A stretch of DNA of 64,000 nucleotides from the NCBI RefSeq assembly GCF_024703895.1, contig NZ_CP087968.1, forward strand, positions 3,286,001-3,350,000, written 5' to 3'. This document shows positions 19,469 through 28,633 of the stretch, piece after piece. A program made the position numbers and the translations under genes. Position 1 is the first letter of the stretch. Every line of letters starts with the position of its first letter. The stretch is from Nocardioides sp. B-3. Lineage in GTDB: Bacteria > Actinomycetota > Actinomycetes > Propionibacteriales > Nocardioidaceae. Under the pieces are notes generated by a model. The model searched no databases and was not told the origin of the DNA. It saw nothing but the letters and a program-made list of their open reading frames with translations.

Positions 19469-19529
19469 CTGTAGTTCACACTCCCGAGATTGCCAATGGC
19501 GTTCTGCCGGAAGGCACCGACAGCTCTGT

Positions 19530-20760
19530 TCACCGCGTCAGCCCGCCGAAGTCGAGACCGTCGAACGCGAGTGCGGTCAGGTCGTCCATGCGGGTCTGGG
19601 TGGCGCGCACGTACCGTTCAGCGGCATCTGAGGAGGAGTCGCCCAGAAACGTCTGGACCTCAGCGACGTGGGCACCACGTTGCGCCAGTCGGGTCGCGCC
19701 AGTCGCGCGAAGGTCGTGGAAGTTGATGTTGCGCCCGACCGCCTCGCGCACGTCGGCCCACCCGCCCGACAGATCCCGAAACCGAGTTGGCTGCAGCCAG
19801 TTGCCAGATGGTCCCGGGAACGCGAGCCCGTCGCGGCCTGTGACGTAGCTGTTGAGGTGTTCACTCAAGACGGTGACCACGGAGGCGGGGACACGTTGGT
19901 CCCTGATGCCAGCCTTTGACTTCGGTTCCTTCTCGTATCGTTTGCCACCCGGCCCGGTGCCGATGGCGCGACGGATGTGCAGCACCGGCACCTTTGCCAT
20001 GAGGTCGATGTCAGATCGGCGCAGCGCAACGAGTTCACCGAACCGCAGACCGCAGCCCAGCGCCGGGGCGACCATTGCTCTCCACTCGGGGCGGATCGTC
20101 GCCATGATGATCGCCAGGTCCTCGTCTTCGATCACTTCGGTTCGCTTGTCGGATTTGCTGCCGATGGTGCCGGCCCCGTCGATGGTGAACGGGTTGACGG
20201 CACCCGGCAGGATGCCGTCCGCTGCGGTCGCTGATTTCATGATCCCTTTGGCGAGCGAGTAAGCCTCGCGGACTGTCTTGGGCTTGTCGTGGGGGAGTGA
20301 GTCGTACCAAGCCAGCACGTGGGTCGCGGTGATCGTGTTCAGCGGCATCTCACCGAACGTCGGCAACAGATACTTTCGCAACCAGATCAGATAGCCGCGC
20401 CGGGTCGACTCCTGCAGCGGTTTGCCGCCCTTGACCTTGCGCGCCTGCAGCCAGATCTTGGCGTACTCCTCGAAGGTCGCCACGCGCGCAGCCTCAAGTG
20501 CCGCCCGCTCGGCCTCGGCCTTCTCGGCAACGGTCTTCCATTCGGCGCCCTCGGCCTGCAGGCGCTTCTCCTCGTCCGCGCAGCCAGTGTCCAGCCGCCT
20601 CCTTGCCGTAGGCGCCCGGCTCAAACGTGTGGGGCGCCGTCACGATGTGTCCACCGCGGCCGGACTCGTGAGCCAGCGGCACTGCGTAGCGGGCCTGCCA
20701 GCGACCCGACCGCATCTTGGTGATCTGACCGAACCGGCGCCGATCTGCCGTGCGTGCCAT
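19530..20760 (-). CDS. int: Tyrosine-type site-specific integrase, one frameshift
   Basis: About 410 residues. MARTADRRRFGQITKMRSGRWQARY is the arm-binding N-terminal region. The SAM-like core-binding domain includes TFEEYAKIWLQARKVKGGKPLQESTRRGYLIWLRKYLLPTFGEMPL. The catalytic domain shows the first Arg in GCGLRFGELVALRRSDID, His-x-x-Arg in NFHDLRATGATRLAQRG, and the Tyr nucleophile in DAAERYVRATQTRM. An indel near 20575-20590 joins GHWL to DEEKRLQAEGAEWKTVAEKAE. ATG 20760 is preferred over 20805. The gene reads inward from attR, and its upstream region carries the arm-type repeat and attR, the usual attP-int layout. Confidence 0.9.
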
Positions 20761-20800
20761 GCCGTTCTTGCCCTTCGTCGCTACCGATGCGGACGGATTC

Positions 20801-20818
20801 TGCATCGGCTATGCATCG
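20801..20818 (+). repeat. Right copy of the 18-bp arm-type direct repeat
   Basis: Identical to 6292-6309. A further single TGCATCG lies at 20860-20866, so the attR side carries more copies of the unit than the attL side. Confidence 0.6.
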
Positions 20819-20848
20819 GAGCGTACGTCATAATTCGTCCAAATGTGG

Positions 20849-20931
20849 ACTGTTGGACTTGCATCGAGAGGACATGTTTGCGCAGGTCAGAGGCCTGTTA
20901 CGACTCGGTGTGTCCACACCTGTCCAACAGT
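20849..20931. repeat. Inverted repeat ACTGTTGGAC / GTCCAACAGT next to attR
   Basis: Perfect 10-bp arms at 20849-20858 and 20922-20931. Each arm also has a neighbouring GTGGAC/GTCCAC element (20845-20850 and 20912-20917). It lies between the integrase start and attR, so it may bind integrase or excisionase, or act in int promoter control. Confidence 0.5.
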
Positions 20932-20939
20932 CGTCTTTG

Positions 20940-20960
20940 TTGGTTCGAGTCCAATCGGGG
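20940..20960 (+). other. attR core, right end of island
   Basis: Exact 21-bp copy of the tRNA-Asn 3' end at 6209-6229, without the rest of a tRNA. After it, this copy has two more Gs than attL before AGC, a homopolymer difference. Confidence 0.85.
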
Positions 20961-20969
20961 GGAGCGGGA

Positions 20970-21012
20970 AGAGGGCCTCTGACCCGGGGAAACATCCGTG
21001 CAGAGGCCCTCT
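20970..21012 (+). terminator. Hairpin terminator beyond attR
   Basis: AGAGGGCCTCTG (20970-20981) and CAGAGGCCCTCT (21001-21012) form a perfect 12-bp stem, followed by GAGTTTGT. It is probably the original chromosomal terminator of tRNA-Asn, displaced to the right of the island by integration. Confidence 0.65.
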
Positions 21013-21369
21013 GAGTTTGTGACTCGGTGCCAGAACTGTCCGAAGACAGGCCGCAAAGCTGGGCCGACTGGCTTTCCCCGGGAACGTTGTTATGGTCTCG
21101 CTCATGGGGCAGGACACGGTGATCGCGGTGGGGACGACCGACCGTTCGCACCTGCCGTCCCACGTGTCGTCCGGTGCCGCCTTGCTCGCCCCGGAGCTGA
21201 GCGAAGAAGCCCGCGGCATGCGGGGCCCGGACGTGCTTCGTCGCAGCGTCGACCGCGCCCCGCCGACCCAGTCCTGAGCTGACCTTTCCTTGGCCCGCCG
21301 CGTCGCGGCGCAGCCACCTCCTTCGTGCGCCGCCGTAGGCCGGCGCACGGTGTGACCTCGAGGACTGCC
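21013..21369. other. Intergenic region with a doubtful short ORF and a hairpin
   Basis: No convincing gene. A 61-codon ORF at 21092-21277 (MVSLMGQDTVIAVGTTDRSH...) has no recognised domain and no clear ribosome-binding site. At about 21322-21346 a GTGCGCCG/CGGCGCAC hairpin lies just before the next gene. Confidence 0.4.
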
Positions 21370-21768
21370 ATGACCCAGATCGATCTCCCCGTCGCCGTAC
21401 CCACCGCCGAGCCGGCTCCACGTCTGACACCTGCCGCGGGACCGACCGCCCGGCTGGTGGCCCTGCCCCAGCCACGAGGTGCATTGCTCTCGACACCGTC
21501 GGGCCTCGGATGAGCACTGGCCCAGCTCGAGCTGGCTCGCCGTGCACAGCTCGACTCACTCCCGGGGACCACGCACGACCCGGTCGCTGCCGCGCACCGG
21601 GGCACCGTGGCGCGGATCCTCGAGCAGGTCCGGGTCGCCCGCCGGCGCGTGAGCGACGGCCAGTACGGCACCTGCGTGCGCTGCACGAGCTCGATTCACC
21701 CCGAACGGCTCGAGCTGCGGCCTTGGCTGATCACCTGCACGGACTGCGCGTCGCTCCACCGCGACTGA
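21370..21768 (+). CDS. TraR/DksA-family zinc-finger protein with an in-frame TGA
   Basis: About 132 codons in one frame. The C-terminal half is a DksA/TraR-like coiled coil and zinc finger: RGTVARILEQVRVARRRVSDGQYGTCVRCTSSIHPERLELRPWLITCTDCASLH, with CxxC pairs CVRC and CTDC. The N-terminal part is Pro/Ala-rich (VPTAEPAPRLTPAAG). A TGA at 21511-21513 interrupts the frame between PSGLG and ALAQLELARRAQLD, with no shift on either side. It could be a single-base error (CGA to TGA), a real nonsense mutation, or mean that translation starts internally, although no good start follows the TGA closely. Family members modulate RNA polymerase; this one's role is not known. Confidence 0.65.
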
Positions 21769-21821
21769 CCTCCTGTCCCGTCGGATCGGATCGGGTCGAG
21801 GAACCGCACCATCTCCAGTGG

Positions 21822-22951
21822 TCAGGACTGGCGCCGCGTGTCACGACATGCGTCGAGTTGGCTCTCCAGCCGGAACTGTCGGAAGAAGTTCCACACCAGT
21901 GCGGCCCCGTCGGGCCCTGTCGGATCCGTCCACTGGGCGACACCGGGGTCTGCCGACCCGCCCGGCCAGTAGTGGCCCATCCCGTGGACCGTCACCCGCC
22001 GAGCCATCAGGCAGTCGGTGCTGGGCATGCGGAAGTCGGCGACCTCGTAGACGCGCCGATGAGGAGGCCTCACCACACGAGCGGGTGTTGAAAGGGGAAC
22101 CGGGCGCGCGTCGTCGCCACTCAGCGCGAGGTTCGCTGCCTTCACCCACTGCCGCACGGTGCCTGCTCCTGCGGCGGGCGGGACGGTGGTGTCTGCGCTG
22201 CCGTGGACGCCGATCATCGGGAGGGCGCGCGTGCGTCGGCCCTGCTCGGCGTGAGCGGCGGCGGCCTCGGTGCTCGACGGGTCGAGTGCGTGGTAGGGCG
22301 GCAGTAGGCATGCGGCGTTCGCGCCGTAGCCACATCCGGCCACGACACCGATGGCGGCATACACGTCCGGGTAGGTCGCCCCGAGCGTGCTGGTCAGCAT
22401 CCCGCCGGACGACATCCCGACGACGTACGTCCGCGTATGGTCGATGGACCATTCACGTTGCACGAGGCGGGTCTGGGCCACGACGTCGGCGGGATCGCCC
22501 AGTCCGCGATGGGTGTCCGCAGGTGACCAGAAGCGCCAGCACCGCACCGGATGCGTTCCGACCGCGAGGGTCTCGCGCTGGTCGTGGTCGGCGAACAGCA
22601 CGACAAACCCGTGTCGATCGGCGACCCGCTCGAACGCGGATGCAGCCTGCTGCTCGGCGGCATTCGTGTTGCAACCATGGATCATCACGACCAGCGGATG
22701 GCGATGTCCCGGCTGGTAGCCCCGTGGCGTGTACACGCGGACCTGAGCCAACCCGACCTGCCGCACGGTGGTGGAGCCCGGTTGGGGAGCCGTTCCCTGT
22801 TGAACCGTGGCAGATGGTGAGCCGATGCCGAGAAGGCCGTCTCCAACGGCACTCACCGGAACCGTGAGCCCACCTGTGAGGCCCAGCGCAAGGGAGGCGA
22901 TCGCACCGACGAATGCACCCGTGCACGGACCGCCCTGACGAGGCCGATCAT
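21822..22951 (-). CDS. Secreted PHB-depolymerase-family esterase (LpqC-like)
   Basis: About 375 residues. The N-terminus is a signal peptide (MIGLVRAVR.., then AFVGAIASLALGLTGGLTVPVSA after an indel near 22915). The alpha/beta hydrolase core has HPLVVMIHGCNTNAAEQQ (oxyanion region), the nucleophile serine in YVVGMSSGGMLTSTLG, PMIGVHGSADTTVPP with the acid residue, and the catalytic His in GMGHYWPGG. Paired cysteines (GCGYGANAAC) fit an exported enzyme. Its ATG overlaps the stop of the upstream GH3 gene (ATGA), so the two are coupled. It likely hydrolyses a polyester or acyl side-chain ester such as those on plant polysaccharides; the substrate is not determined. Confidence 0.8.
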
Positions 22952-25235
22952 CGGAGCCGCAGAGCGCTAGGAGCGCATGCAGTGCGCGAGCTCGCGAGCG
23001 TGGTGGCGGTGATGGATCGCGACGACGTCCCCAGTTGCAGGCGGTAGCAACCATCGCCCATCCGCCACTCGTCGCCTGCGGTGTCCCAGTAGGAGAGGTC
23101 GCGGCGGACCAGACGGAAGGTGACGGTGCGAGATGCCCCGGGGGCGAGACGCACCTTGGTGAAGCCCTTGAGCTGGCGGGGTGGTTGGACGACGCCCGGT
23201 GCGGGGAGGGCATGCCGACGTACAGCTGTGGCACTGTCGCGCCGGCGCGCCGCCCGGTGTTCGTGACGGTGAATCGAGCGGTGACGAGTCCGTTCTTGGC
23301 CGTGCGGTGCACGATCGGCTTGGAGTAGCGCCGTGGGTGTATCCCAATCCGTGGCCGAACTCGAAGGCCGGCTCGATCCCGCGGGCGTCGAAGTGGCGGT
23401 AGCCGACGAGGACTCCTTCCTTGTACTGCACGGTCCCGGCGACGCCGGGGTAGGCCTCGCGGTCGCCGGCAGTGGGCAGGTCAGCGGCGCTGCGGGGGAA
23501 CGTCATCGGCAGTCGCCCGCCCGGCTCGACGTCGCCGAAGAGGACCCGTGCCAAGGCGGTGCCCGCGTTCTGGCCCGGGTACCACGCCTCTAGGACAGCT
23601 GGCACCTCGTCACGCCAAGGCGTAAGAACAGGTCCACCGGTCTGCAGCACCACGACGGTGCGGCGCTGCGCCGCAGCGACCGTGCTGATCAGCGCGTCGC
23701 GGTCGATGCCGTCCGTCTGTGCGGCGTTGAGAGTCGGCTCGGTCTTGTCGACGCCTTCGGTCATCTTGTCGCCGACGACAATGACCGCGACGTCCGCGGC
23801 CCGGGCGACCTCGGCTGCGCGCGATGCGTCGCTGCCGTCGTCGTAGACGACCCGATCAGCGCCAAGGCGTTCCCGGAGGCCTTCCAGCGGGGTGACCTCT
23901 CGGAGAGGGGTGACGTCGGAGGATCCGCCGCCGGTCTTGTTGAGGTCGGCCTCGGGACCGATGACGGCCACGGTCCGGATCGACTCGGCCCGCAGGGGGA
24001 GCATCGGGGGTGGAGCCGACCCGCTGGTTGCGCAGCAGCACCATGCCGTCGGCCTCGATGTCGGCCGCGGCCTCGTGGTGCCGGTCGACGGGGATGCGCG
24101 AGGCGTCGTCGAGGTAGGGGGCCCGGTCGAAGACGCCGAAGGCGAACATGGTGCGCAGGATGCGGCGCACGTGCTCTTCCATGGTGGTCTCGCTGACCCG
24201 GGAGGTGGCGAGGGCGGCCATCACCTCGACCGGTTTGTAGGTGATGCCGGGCCAGATGTCGAGGTCCGGGCCGTTGTTCAGGGAGCTGATCGGGTTCTTT
24301 CCTGCGCCGTAGTCGGTCAGGACGAACCCGTCGAACCCCCATTCGCCCTTGAGGACGTCGTTGAGCAGGTGCTGGTTCTCGCAGGCGTACTGACCGTTGA
24401 TCCGGTTGTACGAGCACATCACCGTGCCGACGTGACCCTTGGTGACGGCGGTCTCGAAAGCCGGGAGGTACAGCTCGCGCAGGGCGCGCTCGCTGACTCG
24501 GGCGTCGACGAGAAGGCGTGAACCATCGATTCCGGCCCCGAGCGGTGACTCGGGCACCGACAGGCCTTGACCTTCCCGGTTGTTGACGGCGAAGTGCTTG
24601 ACGTTGGCGATGACGCCCCGGTCCTGCATGCCGTCGATGTAGGCGGCCGCGAGCTCGCCGGCCGGGTGCGGGTCCTCCCCGAGGTACTCGAACGTCCGAC
24701 CGTTGAGTGGCGTCCGGCCCCAGTTCACGCCGGGCGCGAAGACCACGTCGTTGCCCTTGAGCTTGGCTTCGGTGGCGATCACGGCGCCGTCGAGCCGAGC
24801 GGAGGAGCGTGAGAATGACGAGGCGACGCTCATCGGCGAGGGCATCTGCGTCGACTGGCCCTGACGCGGACCGACCGGGCCGTCGCTGAAGTACAGAGTG
24901 GGGATACCGAGCCGCTCTATGCCCCTGCTGGTGCCCGTGTGCGTGCCCTCCCGTCCCGCTACACCGATGAGGTCGTCGCCGGCGAGCAGTGAGATCTTCT
25001 CCTCCTGCGTCATGGCGGCGAGCAGGAGCCCGGCGCGCTCGTCAGGCGACAGGTCCGTGTTGCACCACGGTCGTTGCGTCACGTCGGCGCATGGCCCCGG
25101 CGCGGCCGCTGTCATCTGAGAAATGGTGCCCACAACGGCCGCCGATGAGCCGGTCGCGCTGGGAACCATCGATGTCACCAGTGCCGCGGCGGCTAGCGCC
25201 ACGATGGTCGGTCGATACCTGTGTGCCTTTGACAT
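22948..25235 (-). CDS. Secreted GH3 family beta-glucosidase, frameshifted
   Basis: About 760 residues. Signal peptide: MSKAHRYRPTIVALAAAALVTSM...SSA. The N-terminal GH3 TIM barrel contains GIPTLYFSDGPVG, NVKHFAVNNRE (KHF motif) and the nucleophile Asp of GFDGFVLTDYGAGKNP. The C-terminal alpha/beta sandwich begins with ESIRTVAVIGPEADLNKTGGGSSDV, and a fibronectin-III-like domain (LVTARFTVTNTGRRAGATVPQLYVG...LAPGASRTVTFRLVRRDLSYWD) ends the protein. Frame breaks lie near 24010, 23320 and 23170. It would release terminal beta-linked sugars outside the cell. Transcribed divergently from a TetR regulator, and coupled to the esterase downstream. Confidence 0.88.
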
Positions 25236-25300
25236 GCAGTTCGATCTCCCTGGTCGCTTTTCGAGAAGCCGTGCGGTGAACGGCTTTCCAACGACGTGAG

Positions 25301-25314
25301 GTGACCCGGGTCAC
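25301..25314. promoter_or_regulatory. Perfect palindrome between the GH3 and TetR genes
   Basis: GTGACCCGGGTCAC, a 14-bp perfect palindrome, is placed 66 bp from the GH3 start and 54 bp from the TetR start. It is a good candidate operator through which the TetR protein could control both directions. Confidence 0.5.
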
Positions 25315-25367
25315 GCCACCCCGCGGGACCCGTCCAGATGCCGGACACTGCACGGTAAGGTCGAGTC

Positions 25368-25970
25368 ATGAGCGCGGTGCCGGGACGCTATGCGAAAGGC
25401 GTCGTCAAGCGTGCCGAGATACTCGATGCGGCCCTCGACGTCCTGGAGAGCGAGGGCTCCGGAGGAGCCTCGCTGCGCGTCATCGCGAAGGCCGCCGACA
25501 TCAGCCCGGCCGGTCTCATGCATTACTTCCCCACCCGGGACATGCTCTTCACCGAGCTCCAGCGCGACCTCGACCTGAAGGCCGAGCAGACCTACTTCCG
25601 GGGTTTGCCCCACGGGGATCCCGGCGAGGTGTTGGCTGCGGCGCTCGAGGGCAACGCCGCGCGGCCAGCCATCATGGAGCTGCACATGATGCTGACCATC
25701 GCGTCGATGAACCGTGAGCACCCCGCTGCGGACTATCTGCGCGAGCGATATGCGCGCTTCGCTGACGTGATCTCCGCGCACGTCGAGGCGCTTCAAGCGG
25801 CCGGTCGAGCACGATCCGACATTGATCCGCGCTACGTCGCCGCAGCCCTGATCGCGGCGGCTGATGGCATTCGGTCCCAGTGGCTGCACGACCGCAGCGT
25901 CGACATGGGCGACCACGTGCGCCGAACCCGGCGCGTTCTGCTGGATCCGTCGGTCTGCGGGCCACGGTGA
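25368..25970 (+). CDS. TetR-family transcriptional regulator
   Basis: Intact, 200 residues. The N-terminal HTH is KRAEILDAALDVLESEGSGGASLRVIAKAADISPAGLMHYFPTRDMLFTEL, a textbook TetR DNA-binding domain. The C-terminal ligand-binding domain (YLRERYARFADVISAHVEALQAAGRARSDIDPRYVAAALIAAADGIRSQWLHD) resembles TetR_C regulators of catabolic genes. Divergent from the GH3-esterase pair, with a palindrome between, so it probably represses that operon until a substrate-derived ligand is present. That link is inferred from position. Confidence 0.85.
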   Translation: MSAVPGRYAKGVVKRAEILDAALDVLESEGSGGASLRVIAKAADISPAGLMHYFPTRDMLFTELQRDLDLKAEQTYFRGLPHGDPGEVLAAALEGNAARPAIMELHMMLTIASMNREHPAADYLRERYARFADVISAHVEALQAAGRARSDIDPRYVAAALIAAADGIRSQWLHDRSVDMGDHVRRTRRVLLDPSVCGPR

Positions 25971-26032
25971 TCACGGTGGACGGCGCACCGGCGGTGGTCC
26001 CGACGAGTCACCGCTGATCACGACAACGGTCG

Positions 26033-26783
26033 TCACTCACCCCAGCCGAGGGAGTAGACCTCGAAGGACGCACCGAACGCGACGCCGAGTCGCTGGCCCG
26101 TCTAGCGGGCGAAGCCCTCGAGGAACTCGCGAGGGTCCCAGTTCTCCCAGCCGAGTCCGTCGATGTACGCGCGGTGCGCCTCGAGCGAGGCGACACCGGC
26201 ATCGAACGTGTCGGTGGTGTCGACACCGTGGCGCGACTCCGGAGAACCCGCCGCCCAGACGGCCTTGACCCCGCCCCACGGCTCGAGCGTCGCGGAGAGC
26301 TGCTCGGGGAAGATCCACCGGTTGCCGGCGTCCCGAGCCGCGTCCAGTACGGCCCGGCCGACCGCGATGTGGTCGGCCCTGGTTGAGCGACGTCCCGCCC
26401 CACGAGTCGCGGAAGTTCCCGGTGATGACGATCTCGGGCCGGTGCCTGCGGATGACCTCGGCCGAGGGGGCGACGCAGCGCAACGCCGTACTCCACGATG
26501 CCGTCCGGCTGCCCCGGGAACTCGACCTCGCTGACGCCGACGACGCGCGCCGACTCGACCTGCTCCGCCTCGCGCACGGTGCGGCACTCGTCGGGGTGCA
26601 GGCCGTCGATGCCGGCCTCGCCGCTGGTGACCATGCAGTAGACGACCTCCTTGCCCCCGGCCGGTCCAGCGCGCAACCGCGGCCGCGGCGCCGAACTCCG
26701 GGTCGTCGGGGGTGCGCCACGATGCACAGTGCGCGCTCCCAGTCCTCGGGCAGTGGTTGGAAGGCCGGACGCTCGTCAGTCAT
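26033..26783 (-). CDS. PIG-L/LmbE-family deacetylase with indels and an in-frame TAG
   Basis: About 245 residues. After one extra C near 26716 is removed, the zinc site reads IVAHPDDPEFGAAAAVARW (AHPDD motif); GKEVVYCMVTSGEAG, EIVITGNFRDSWGGTSLNQADHIAVGRAVLDAARDAGN (with the DH zinc ligand) and WENWDPREFLEGFAR follow. At 26102-26104 a TAG interrupts the frame, yet the same frame continues with TGQRLGVAFGASFEVYSLGWGE and a TGA at 26033, a normal end for the family; CAG to TAG would explain it. Members deacetylate N-acetylglucosaminyl substrates, including mycothiol precursors. The exact substrate is unknown. A mycothiol-related role is possible because a GNAT gene follows divergently. Confidence 0.75.
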
Positions 26784-26843
26784 GCCCCCGAGCATCGCGC
26801 AATTGGTTGGCGCCGACCAGTGCAGGTCTGTTCCGATGGCGGC

Positions 26844-27822
26844 ATGGAGATTCGCGAGATCGATGTCCACGACACCACGCAGCTCAGGGCGTGGCACGAC
26901 GTGCTCGAAGCGGCCGTCGCGCACGACCGCCAGCACGCCGTGAGTCGTTCCTTCAGAAGCTCTCACCCACCGAGTCACGCTCCCGAGCGACTACTACGAG
27001 GCGGCCCTGCTCTCTGCCTACGACGGCGCGGAGGTCCCGGGCGTCGCCGAGCTCGGCTTCTCCCTGCAGGACAACCTCCAGCTGGCGGAGCTCGAGGTCA
27101 CCGTGCTCCCGGGACACCGACGACGCGGCATCGGTCGCGCGCTGTACGACGCTGCGTCGGCGCGGCGCCGGGCCGCGGGTCGCACCAGTGCGCGGGGCGA
27201 GCTCACCGTCGTCGACGACGACGGCCCGCTCGCTTTCGCGCGGGCCATGGGCGCCGTACCCGTCCACGAGCAGGTCCACCCGGTGCTCGACCTCCCGCTG
27301 GCAGACAGGTGCGTCCGTGAGCTGACCTCGAGGGCAGGTGACGGCTACGAGATCGTGACGTGGCAGCGGCGCTGTCCCGACGACCTGATCGAGGCCTATG
27401 CCGAGATGCGCACCCAGATGAACCAGGGACGCGCCCCGGGGCGAGCTCGAGCACGAGGCCGTGGTGATGACCCCGGAGCGCATCCGGGCCGGGGAGGAGC
27501 GTGTCGCGAAGTCCTACGACCTCCCGGTCGCGGCGGCTCGCCGCGAGGACGGCGGGATGGGCGGCTACTCCCCGGTCTTCCTTCCCCACGGGGGTGACCA
27601 GGTGCTCCAGGGACGACACCCCGGTGATGCCCGAGCACCGTGGACACCGCCTCGGCCTCGCACCTCAAGCTCGCGACGCACGCCGCGGTCACCGCGGAGC
27701 ATCCCGAGCGCACGACCATGCACACGTGGATGGATCCGGAGAACCTCCCGATGGCCGCGACCAACCGGGCCTTCGGCTACCGCCCGGTCGAGCGTCTGCA
27801 CGAGGTGCAGGTCAGGGACTGA
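26844..27822 (+). CDS. Tandem GNAT acetyltransferase, frameshifted
   Basis: About 325 residues with two GNAT folds. The first contains AELGFSLQDNLQLAELEVTVLPGHRRRGIGRALYD (acetyl-CoA pyrophosphate loop RRRGIG). The second contains DDTPVMPEHRGHRLGLALKLA and ends TNRAFGYRPVERLHEVQV, the usual Asn and Tyr positions. Three indels break the frame: near 26960, and two at CCAGGG (27423-27428 and 27607-27612), where removing one G restores MNQDAPRGELEHEAVVMTPE and VLQDDTPVMPEH. The latter would be DTLVMPEH if CCCGG were CCTGG. The architecture is that of MshD-like and related actinobacterial proteins; the substrate is not assignable from sequence. Confidence 0.78.
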
Positions 27823-27825
27823 CCC

Positions 27826-28563
27826 TCACCAGCAGAGGTCCCACGATCCGCGCAGCATGTTGTGCGCGACCTTCTCGGTGCGCTGATATGCACGGGTACG
27901 GCGGAACGGGTCGTTCCGATACACGTAGGTGACCGCCGGGCCACGCCGGATCTGCTCGCGCCCGACGTCGAGCCCCTTGCGGGAGACGTAGCGAAGCCAG
28001 CGGCCGTAGCGGTCCCTGTCCGCCCGGCTCGGGTCCGACTCCAGTCGCACGCGGGAGCCGACCGGCGCCGGGCGCTCCATGTGCGCAGAGGCGGCGTCGC
28101 CGCCACACTCGCGTCCGCCGTACAGTTCAGGCGTGTCGATGCCGAGGATGCGCACGGAACGCACCCCGACGCCGTCGATCCGGACCTTCAGGGTGTCGCC
28201 GTCGGTGACCTTGACGACGTTGCCCGCGTGTCGCCGGACCGGGCCGCTGTTGCCGGAGCCGTTGGGGTCGGTGCCGGTCGGTGCGGGCGTGGTCGTGGGC
28301 GCGGGAGGTGACGTCTGCGTGACCAGCGGGACCGGCTGCGACCCTGCGCACGGGCAGGGGTTGGACTCGCACACGACACCGTCGCCGTCCGCGTCCAACC
28401 GGTGCGGATCACCGGGACCAGCGCTCAGGAAGAACGACTGGGCGGCCGCCCGGGTGGCGAAGTCGCCGCAGTCCATGTCGACCGCCGCCGAGGCGGGTGC
28501 GACCCAGGACAGGGTGGCGGCCGGGGGCGCGATCAGGGCGAGTGGTGACAGGAAGCGACGCAT
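27826..28563 (-). CDS. Secreted protein: excalibur calcium-binding domain plus staphylococcal-type nuclease
   Basis: Intact, about 245 residues. Signal peptide: MRRFLSPLALIAPPAATLSWVAPASA. The excalibur domain follows, MDCGDFATRAAAQSFFL...DPHRLDADGDGVVCESNPC (DxDxDGxxCE). After a Thr/Pro linker comes an SNase domain, KVTDGDTLKVRIDGVGVRSVRILGIDTPELYGG with catalytic-type Arg/Asp residues, CGGDAASAHMERPAPVGSRVRLESD and DRYGRWLRYVS. In many proteins excalibur lies after the nuclease; here it comes first. Probably an exported Ca2+-dependent nuclease used in nutrient scavenging. Confidence 0.85.
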   Translation of the reverse strand: MRRFLSPLALIAPPAATLSWVAPASAAVDMDCGDFATRAAAQSFFLSAGPGDPHRLDADGDGVVCESNPCPCAGSQPVPLVTQTSPPAPTTTPAPTGTDPNGSGNSGPVRRHAGNVVKVTDGDTLKVRIDGVGVRSVRILGIDTPELYGGRECGGDAASAHMERPAPVGSRVRLESDPSRADRDRYGRWLRYVSRKGLDVGREQIRRGPAVTYVYRNDPFRRTRAYQRTEKVAHNMLRGSWDLCW

Positions 28564-28633
28564 CGATCCATGCTCGCCCTCCGCGCCCGCGGTGTCCGGC
28601 GAATGCCGCGATTGCGTAGGCTGCGCCCTCATC

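Larger units (their letters stand above)
6209..20960. mobile_element. tRNA-Asn-integrated mobilisable genomic island, about 14.75 kb
   Basis: Bounded by 21-bp direct repeats of the tRNA-Asn 3' end. It carries its own tyrosine integrase at the right end, an excisionase-like HTH protein, a MobF relaxase-helicase and a toxin-antitoxin pair. I see no coupling ATPase, TraB/FtsK-type translocase or mating-pair genes, so it is best described as an integrative mobilisable element that would borrow transfer functions. Cargo: methyltransferase remnant, two ECF-sigma modules, a large AAA_13 ATPase and hypothetical proteins. Whether it still excises is inference. Confidence 0.85.
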
